A stretch of DNA of 64,000 nucleotides, taken from contig JAKSZU010000007.1 of assembly GCA_026018925.1 (NCBI GenBank), positions 92,706,328 through 92,770,327 of the forward strand. Reading direction: 5' to 3'. Within the stretch, counting starts at the first letter, position 1, and each line of letters opens with the position of its first letter. The position numbers were made by a program, and so were the translations under genes. The notes below the pieces were generated by a model. That model had not been told where the DNA came from and did no database searches. It saw only the letters and a list, made by a program, of their open reading frames with translations. The stretch is from Tupaia tana (lineage: Eukaryota; Chordata; Mammalia; Scandentia; Tupaiidae). Below are positions 58,535-64,000 of this stretch, piece by piece.

Positions 58535-58705
58535 CATGTGAAAGAGAGAGAATGCGTCCTCCAGTGGGCCAGGTCCTGCAGCAATCTCCTCTCCTCCATT
58601 CTTTCCTCCTGTCAGGAAACCGGGCGTGCACACACGTATGCCTGGTATGTTTTTCAAGCTGCAGGAGCCAGGATTCAACTGAGGTTAGCCACGGAAAATC
58701 TAAGG
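58535..58705 (-). mobile_element. SINE-C, strongly diverged
   Basis: GCAGCAATCTCCTCTCCTCCATTC, GTATGCCTGGTATGTTTTTCAAGCTGCAGGAGCCAGGATTCAAC. The palindromic region is lost. Confidence 0.75.
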
Positions 58706-58749
58706 AGGCTTCGTTTCATATACTTTGTCCAGTTTTTGTTTGCTTTAGT

Positions 58750-59008
58750 TTTCTTTTTTTGAGAGATTTTTGCTGTAGGCCGCGTGTGCTCGCCAGAAAG
58801 ACAGAGAGAGACAGACAGACAGGAAGCGAGAAATCACCCCCAGGGGGGATGGCCACACCATAATCCTTTCTCCTCCATTCTCCTCTCGGGATCTTGGGCA
58901 CGCACACACACGCGCCCGGTGTGAGTTTAAACCACTGGGTCTGGGACTTGAACTGCAGTCAACTACATGGGAATCCAGTAATGTAGCCATTATGCTATCT
59001 GCTGGTCC
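58750..59008 (-). mobile_element. SINE-A1, full length
   Basis: GAGTTTAAACCACTGGGTCTGGGACTTGAACTGCAG marks A1. The TSD ACTTTGTCC flanks it with some A/T-rich tail (58721-58729, 59009-59017). Confidence 0.93.
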
Positions 59009-59018
59009 CACTTTGTCC

Positions 59019-59594
59019 TTTTTTTTTTTTTTTTTTGAGGTTTCTGCCACAGGGCACATGTGCTCTCCTGAGAGAGGAAGAAAGAGGGAAAGTGAAAAAT
59101 CACACCCCTTGGGAACCAGCAGTTAGCGTAATGGCTATGTCGCTGGACTCCCACGTAGTCGACCACGGTTTGTGTCCCGGACCCGGTGGCTTAAAACTCA
59201 CGCCGGGTGCGTGTGCGTGCGTGCCCAAGATCCCGAGAGGAGAACGGAGGAGAAGGGATTGCGGCATGACCATCCCCCCTGGGGGGTGATTTCTCGCTTT
59301 CTGTCTCTATGTCTCTCTCTGTCTGTCTGGCGAGCGCACACGCCCTATAGTGAAAATCTCTCTCAAAAAAAAAAAAAAAAGAAAAAAAGAAAAGAAAAAG
59401 AAAGAAAGAAAAAGAAAAATCACACCCCAAGGGTAATGGCCAAACCACAAACCCTTCTCCTCCATTATCTTGGGATTCTGGTGACACACTCACAGGCACC
59501 TAGTGTGATTTTCAAGCCATCTGGTCCAGGACTCACACTGTGGCCAGCCATGTGGGAGGCCAGCACCTTAACCACCATGCCACCTGCCAGCCCA
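59019..59594 (-). mobile_element. SINE-C/A intermediate, split by a SINE-A2
   Basis: Tail side GAGGTTTCTGCCACAGGGCACATGTGCTC...GAAAAATCACACCCC, then after the inner SINE GGGTAATGGCCAAACCACAAACCC to CACCTGCCAGCCC. Confidence 0.92.
59109..59413 (+). mobile_element. SINE-A2 inside the previous SINE, with (AAAG)n tail
   Basis: GGGAACCAGCAGTTAGCGTAATGG, GGTTTGTGTCCCGG, TTAAAACTCACGCC. The perfect TSD GAAAAATCACACCCC lies at 59094-59108 and 59414-59428. The tail has become AAAG/AAAAAG repeats. Confidence 0.96.
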
Positions 59595-59734
59595 CATCTA
59601 TGGCATCTAAGCTACTGACCTTAGCAGTACATAGACAAGATTTATGTTCTAAAACATAATCACTGTGCTCAGAAATCTACAATCTTCTAGGGTTTGAAAT
59701 TCCTAGGTAAATGTCACCCTACCAAAGGAGTCTA

Positions 59735-59858
59735 GTTCTGACATCAGACCTGGGTTCAAGTTCCAACTCCAGTCTTCGCTCACAGCAAAGGGTGAATGAG
59801 GTACTAACACTCTGGGCCTTAGGACTCACTTGATGGGGTTGTGAGAATTAGACGAGAG
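59735..59858 (+). mobile_element. MIR fragment
   Basis: TCTGACATCAGACCTGGGTTCAAGTTCCAACTCC and ACTCTGGGCCTTAGGACTCACTTGATGGGGTTGTGAGAATTAGACGAG fit MIR with the middle altered. Confidence 0.85.
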
Positions 59859-59859
59859 G

Positions 59860-60415
59860 GCCAGCCCATGGCCTGCTGGCTAAGGGAGCTGGATCCCACA
59901 TGGCTGACTGTATTTCGCATCCCAGACCTTGTGGCTTACGGTCGTGTGGTCATTAAGGTGCTGGATTCTCGTGGTTTGAGTCCAAGACCTGACAGCTTGG
60001 AAATCATGCTGGGCACATGTGCGTCCATGCCCAAAATCCTGAGAGAAGAACGAAGAAGAAGGGATTGTGGTCTGGCCATCCTCCCTGGGGGGTGATTTCT
60101 CACTTCCCCTCCCTCTGTATCTCTCTGCCTCTCTCCAGTGAGTGTATGCACCCTAGAGCAAAAACCTGAGGAGGAGGAGGAGGAGGAGAAGAAGAGGAAG
60201 AAGAAGAGGAAGAAGGGAAGAAATACCAGGGTGAGTGTGCACACATGTCCAAAATTCCAAAAGGAGAAAGAAATAAACGAGAAGAGATTGCAATGTGACC
60301 ATTCCCCATGGGGAGGGGGGGTGCTTTCTTCCTTCTCCTCTCCCTCTCCCGCTGCCTCTCTCTGGCAAATATGCACACCATCTGACCAAAAAAAAGAAAA
60401 AGAAAAAGAAAATTA
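59860..60415 (+). mobile_element. SINE-C, split by another SINE-C
   Basis: Head GGGCCAGCCCATGGCCTGCTGGCTAAGGGAGCTGGATCCC to CTTGTGGCTTAC (59860-59940). The rest resumes about 60225 with GGGTGAGTGTGCACACATGTCC and ends GCACACCATCTGACCAAAAAAAAG. Confidence 0.85.
59941..60224 (+). mobile_element. SINE-C inner copy with purine-repeat tail
   Basis: It starts near the A box (GTGTGGTCATTAAGGTGCTGG), keeps the middle domain and GCACCCTAGAGCAAAAACC end, and its tail has expanded into (GGA)n/(GAAGAG)n at 60168-60215. Confidence 0.88.
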
Positions 60416-60424
60416 AACAAGAGA

Positions 60425-60843
60425 CTACACATGGGCCTCTGCTCATGCATGCAGTTGCTGACTAAATGCTAACCACTCTCACTAAGTTTGCCTCAAGCAC
60501 ACCTAAAGTCTGTACATGACTTGAGAATTCTTAACCTTTTCCTCCGTGTATACATAGCTATGTATTTTTTATTATGAAAGTACCACCTAACATCTTTATA
60601 CTGAGCATTGCAGGCACATAGGAAGCTTGAACGGCAACCCCATGACTTGCAGATAACCTAGTCTTCAAGCCGTTCGTTTGAGGTCTTCACAGCAGGACTC
60701 AAGCCACACATAACTTTCTATAACACATTTTAAACTTTCCTTGACATTTAAACACTTTAAATAGTAAATGGGTGTTTTATATTGCATCTCATGGTGGTAC
60801 AGTAGTTTGTTTAGCCATACTCAAATGATGATTAATGATATGA
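60425..60843. other. Unassigned A/T-rich DNA
   Basis: No repeat, ORF or RNA gene recognised. Confidence 0.5.
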
Positions 60844-60844
60844 G

Positions 60845-60960
60845 AAATTATTATATGCCAGATACCAGAAAACAATTTACATGTACACAAATTCACAAAG
60901 AAGGTATTTCACTCCTGTGTAAAATAAGAAGACTGGGACACAGTGAAATTGGACTAAACT
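60845..60960 (-). mobile_element. MIR 3' half
   Basis: TTATTATATGCCAGATACCAG, CAATTTACATGTACACAAATTCAC and AAAATAAGAAGACTGGGACACAGTGAAATTG follow reverse MIR order. Confidence 0.65.
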
Positions 60961-60964
60961 ATTT

Positions 60965-61130
60965 TTAAAATTATTTATTTAATTTTAATTAGGTATTATT
61001 ATTCTTCAGTTTGACCAGAGAGAAACACAGAGAGAGGAGAGTGAGAAAGCAAGCCACCGGATCCAGGACTCAAACCATGGTCTGCCATGTGAGAGTCCAT
61101 CACCTTAAGCACCACACCACCACCTGCCCT
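60965..61130 (-). mobile_element. SINE-B, minus strand
   Basis: TTATTTATTTAATTTTAATTAGG tail, AGTTTGACCAGAGAGAAACAC, GGACTCAAACCATGG. The head ends early (ACCACCTGCCC). Confidence 0.9.
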
Positions 61131-61388
61131 AAACTAAACTCTTAAGTCACTAGCTTCTAAGTATATTGTGTTTCATCTTACTAAAAGCTGCCGTAAACAG
61201 CTTAGTAAATAAATCTTTCCATGTGTCTTTGATCATTTAATCAGAATAAAAATAATTTAATTAGAATCTTAAAAATAAGAATAAATTCCTGTGAAACAGA
61301 AGGTAGGCATTATTTTGGTTTTTCAGACTCACACTGTCCCATAGCCTTTGAGAACCACCAGCCCTTCCGTTGGCAATGTGTTCATTCT
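61131..61388. other. Unassigned DNA
   Basis: Nothing recognised apart from AATAAAAATAATTTAATTAG A/T-rich text. Confidence 0.45.
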
Positions 61389-61389
61389 G

Positions 61390-61620
61390 ACAGTGTCCAG
61401 AGCGGGCACGCCAGGCACTGTCCTTGGTGCTGAGAATGCAGACGCAAATGAGAAGCTTGCACTCTCCTGGGGACGGATGATGTGGATGGTACCAGCGCTG
61501 AGAAGGACATACTAGAGGAGGAAGAAGGGATGCACCATGGGAAAGTTCCTTTACATCAAGAGGTCAAGGGAGCTCTTCTAAGTTGACGTTGGGGCAGGGG
61601 CCTGAGGGGTGGTGCCTGTT
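61390..61620 (+). mobile_element. Ancient LINE fragment
   Basis: GCCAGGCACTGTCCTTGGTGCTGAGAATGCAGACGCAAATGAG and CTTGCACTCTCCTGGGGACGG match the old LINE block GCCAGGCACTGTTCTAGGTGCTGGGGATACAGC. Confidence 0.7.
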
Positions 61621-61928
61621 TCCCTTTAACCTGATCATTACAGCTAGTGAGATAGGAGTTTCATTCCATGTCCTTCTGCATGTTATGCATCAACTATGTT
61701 TTAGACGCCAAAAGAATGAAGCATGTTAGCCTGCGGCCAGTGGGTTAGATTTCAGACTTGGAGTTTGCTGACCTTACATACTTGTTGTGTAGGTCTGCAG
61801 GTTGGCGTAGAGCGAAGTACACGCCAAGTTCATCAAACCAATGATAGAGTTCATCCTCACCGCACCCTCATGAAGGGCTCAGGGGGAGAGGCCAGTTTGG
61901 GTCTGGGGTGTTGGTCTCATTATCAATT
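61621..61928. other. Unassigned DNA, possible MIR start
   Basis: CAGTGGGTTAGATTTCAGACTTGGAGTTTGCTGACC (61738 on) may be a degraded MIR head. Confidence 0.4.
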
Positions 61929-61929
61929 T

Positions 61930-62020
61930 CGGTCTTAGTCACTTGCTAGTCATTGAGTCTTGAGCCATCTACTCCTGATCCTCAACTATTCCTTCTGTAA
62001 AAGAGGGGATATTCTTTCTC
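61930..62020 (+). mobile_element. MIR fragment (weak)
   Basis: TCTTAGTCACTTGCTAGTCATTGAGTCTTGAGCC and CTCAACTATTCCTTCTGTAAAAGAGGGGATATTC resemble the MIR core and CTCATCTGTAAAATGGGGATAATA. Confidence 0.6.
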
Positions 62021-62159
62021 TTAGAAACTTGAGTTGTTATACTATTTGGTGAGTTTGGACTTCAGCAAATATTTATGTTGCCATCAAAGTCAATAAACAT
62101 TCATCACCAACCGAAAAAAAAAAAAAGAAAGAAACTTGAGTTATTTATATAAAAACTCC

Positions 62160-62395
62160 CTGGGCCAGATCTATGGTCTGGTGGTTAAGGCTGCCAGGTC
62201 TCACGTGGCCGATTCGAATCTGGCCAAGTCCTGGACCCAACAGCTTGAGAGCTACATGAGGCACATATGTGTGCCCAAAAATCCCAGAAAGAGCGGGAGA
62301 TGGAGGAGAAAGGATTGCAGTGTGACCATTTCCTATGAGGGTTCTTTCTCCTCTCTGTCTCTCTGTCTCTCTCTGGTAAAAACAAAGGGAAAAAA
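62160..62395 (+). mobile_element. SINE-C, full length with altered head
   Basis: GGGCCAGATCTATGGTCTGGTGGTTAAGGCTGCCAGGTC. GATTCGAATCTGGCCAAGTCCTGG holds a second TTCGAATC-type motif, and the middle domain is normal. Confidence 0.88.
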
Positions 62396-62422
62396 TACCC
62401 ACTAAAATGTTAAAGCTTCTTG

Positions 62423-62680
62423 GGACCAGCAGTTAGCGTAATGGCTATGTCGCTGGACTCCCACGTAGTCGACAGCGGCTCGCGTCCCAGACCCGGTGGC
62501 TTAAAACTCACGCCAGGCATGTGTGCGTGCGTGCCCAAGCTCCCGAGAGGAGAATGGAGGAGAAGGGATTGCGGGGTGGCCATCCCCCCTGGGGGGTGAT
62601 TTCTTGCTTTCTGTCTCTCTGTCTCTCTCTGTCTGTCTGGCGAGCCACACGCCTTATAGCAAAAACCTCTTCAAAAAAAG
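62423..62680 (+). mobile_element. SINE-A2, full length
   Basis: A box TTAGCGTAATGGCT, GGCTCGCGTCCCAG at the B box, TTAAAACTCACGCC. The perfect 18-bp TSD AAATGTTAAAGCTTCTTG lies at 62405-62422 and 62681-62698. Confidence 0.97.
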
Positions 62681-62698
62681 AAATGTTAAAGCTTCTTG

Positions 62699-63050
62699 TC
62701 TCCTCTCCCCACAACAGAATTGGGTATAAGTAGACACAGTAGCTTTATTCCTTGGGCCACCAGTTTTCGAGCCCGTGAGGCAAGTTGTACTCTGCAGAGT
62801 TTCTGTTCCACGTAGCTCTGGTTCTCTTCCATGGGAGGGGGTTTCCCTTGCCTAGAGACTTCTTTTCCCACCCACCAAAGCCTTTCCTGATGCAGTCATT
62901 GCATCTTCCCACGCCTAAGAGTCCTGCTAAGGACTGAGGGTGACCGCTCACTGAGAGCTTGCTAAGTGCAGCCCCAGAGCCAGGGCACATCTCCTGGGTC
63001 CCGGCTTTAATCTACAGTGCTAAGGTAGGGCTGACAGTTCCCTTTGTTTT
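62699..63050. other. Unassigned DNA
   Basis: No repeat family or exon recognised. Confidence 0.5.
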
Positions 63051-63231
63051 AATTTTTTTTTTTTTCTGTTGCTAACAACCAAATGTCACACCAGATAATT
63101 TATTGAAAAACAGAGGTTTACTTAGTTCATGATTTTGGAGGTCCAACATCAAGGGGCTGCACCTGGTGAGCATCTCATTGGTAGGGACTCTTCAGAGTAC
63201 CAAGGTAGCACAGAAAATCACATGGCAAGAC

Positions 63232-63266
63232 AGTGTGCGTGTGTGTGTGTGTGTATGTGTGTGTAC
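63232..63266. repeat. (GT)n with interruptions
   Basis: GTGTGTGTGTGTGTATGTGTGTGTACGTG inside the LTR, after ATGGCAAGACAG. The same class of LTR often carries GT-rich text here. Confidence 0.9.
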
Positions 63267-63311
63267 GTGCTCACATGCACCTGTGTGTGAGCTCTTATCT
63301 CGATCCCTTTT

Positions 63312-63471
63312 CTTTTTTTTAAAGAGGTTTTTGCCATAGGGTGTATATGCTCACTGGAGAGAGAGAGACAGAGACAGAAACAGTGAGAAGGAAAGTGAGA
63401 AATCACCCCCTGAGGGAAATGGCCATGCCACAATCCCTTCTCTCCATTCTCCTCCTGGGATCTTGGGCATG

Positions 63472-63508
<37 letters not shown>

Positions 63509-63591
63509 AATGTGAGTTTCAAGCCATGGGGTCCAGGACTCAAACTGTGGTTGGCCATGTGGGAGTCCAGTGACACAACCATCTGCTGGTC
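63312..63591 (-). mobile_element. SINE-A/C intermediate with (CA)n
   Basis: GAGGTTTTTGCCATAGGGTGTATATGCTC, ATGGCCATGCCACAATCCC, a CA run at 63474-63507 where the element normally reads GTGTGCGTGC, then GGACTCAAACTGTGG. The TSD CTCGATCCCTTTT flanks it (63299-63311, 63592-63604). Confidence 0.94.
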
Positions 63592-63724
63592 CCTCGATCC
63601 CTTTTTTGAAAAAGCCACCAGGATTTGATCATGGGGACCCCATCCTTATGACTCTACCTAATCCTAATCTCTTCCTAAAGGTTCTATCTCTTAATCCCGT
63701 AGTTGAATTGTTTCTACCCTCTTT

Positions 63725-63886
63725 TTAAAAATAATTATTTATTTAATTTTATTTGTTATCATTGCTTTTTAATTTGGCCAGAGAGAGAATGGGAAAGTGA
63801 GAAAGCAAGTCACCAGGTCCAGGACTTGAACTGCAGTTAACCATGTGGGAATCCAGCGCCTTAACCATCATGCCACCTGTGGGCCC
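63725..63886 (-). mobile_element. SINE-B, minus strand
   Basis: TTATTTATTTAATTTTATTTGTTATC tail, GGACTTGAACTGCAG and CACCTGTGGGCCCC. Confidence 0.92.
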
Positions 63887-64000
63887 CAATTTACACCCTC
63901 TTAATTCCATGGCAATAAAATTTCCACACATGAATTTTGGGACACACACTCACACTATAGTATTCTGTCCCAGGCCCCCAAAATTCATGCCCTTCTTACA

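Larger units (their letters stand above)
63055..63975 (-). mobile_element. MaLR-type LTR, minus strand, split by SINEs
   Basis: TTCTGTTGCTAACAACCAAATG, GATAATTTATTGAAAAACAGAGGTTTACTTAG, AAGGGGCTGCACCTGGTGAG, then GCCACCAGGATTTGATCATGGGGACCCCATCCTTATGACTC and finally CACACATGAATTTTGGGACACACAC are reverse MaLR text in order. SINEs occupy 63312-63591 and 63725-63886, and a GT tract lies at 63232-63266. Confidence 0.85.

Overview
This window looks like non-coding DNA from a placental mammal. I find no protein-coding gene that I can defend and no recognisable tRNA, rRNA, snRNA or miRNA gene. Every long open frame lies inside a G+C-rich tandem repeat, an interspersed repeat or stop-poor G+C-rich DNA. 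The placental reading rests on dozens of old MIR, L2, L1 and MaLR-type LTR fossils shared by placental mammals, plus a very dense younger tRNA-derived SINE family with poly-A tails and target-site duplications (TSDs).

The dominant feature is one SINE lineage, with roughly 85 copies or fragments in 64 kb. I use working names. SINE-A is long (about 260 bp) and young: a tRNA-like head with A and B boxes, a middle domain with a CCCCCCTGGGGGG palindrome, a CT-rich stretch, a GCCCTATAGCAAAAACCTCTCC end and an A tail. It splits into A1 (GGTTCGAGTCC with TTAAACTC) and A2 (GGTTCGCGTCC or GGTTCGTGTCC with TTAAAACTC). SINE-C is the older, diverged long form (GGATCCAGCTGCCTTAACCACC when read on the minus strand). 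SINE-B is short (about 170 bp): the same head joined straight to the CT-rich stretch and a (AAATA)n-like tail, so the middle domain is missing. Two loci also hold 7SL-RNA-derived (Alu/B1-like) monomers. Such elements are known from Euarchontoglires, so a primate relative, tree shrew, colugo or rodent is likely. The tRNA SINE does not look like the rodent, rabbit or primate families I know. A colugo is my best guess, but I could not verify it.

Layout: 1-12 kb is SINEs with MIR/L2/LINE fragments and one LTR. 12.7-13.1 kb is a 31-bp minisatellite. 13-20 kb is rich in MIR. 20.5-21.3 kb is unclassified sequence. 24.76-25.03 kb is the one strong CpG-island-like block. 27-28 kb is an L1 fossil. 29.2-29.5 kb has a speculative membrane-segment ORF on the minus strand. 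30-43 kb is a SINE-dense zone with nested stacks. 43-47 kb is MIR plus G+C-rich unassigned DNA. 49.0-50.1 kb is a 51-bp minisatellite, 51.0-51.4 kb a GGGA-rich minisatellite, and 54.1-54.3 kb a repeat of splice-acceptor-like units. 55.8-58.5 kb is one L1 fossil broken by several SINEs. 59-64 kb holds further nested SINEs and a reversed MaLR-type LTR.

There are no cooperating genes to describe. What the window records is the order of retrotransposon insertions. SINE and LINE boundaries are usually good to about 5-10 bp where a TSD is given and to about 20 bp otherwise.
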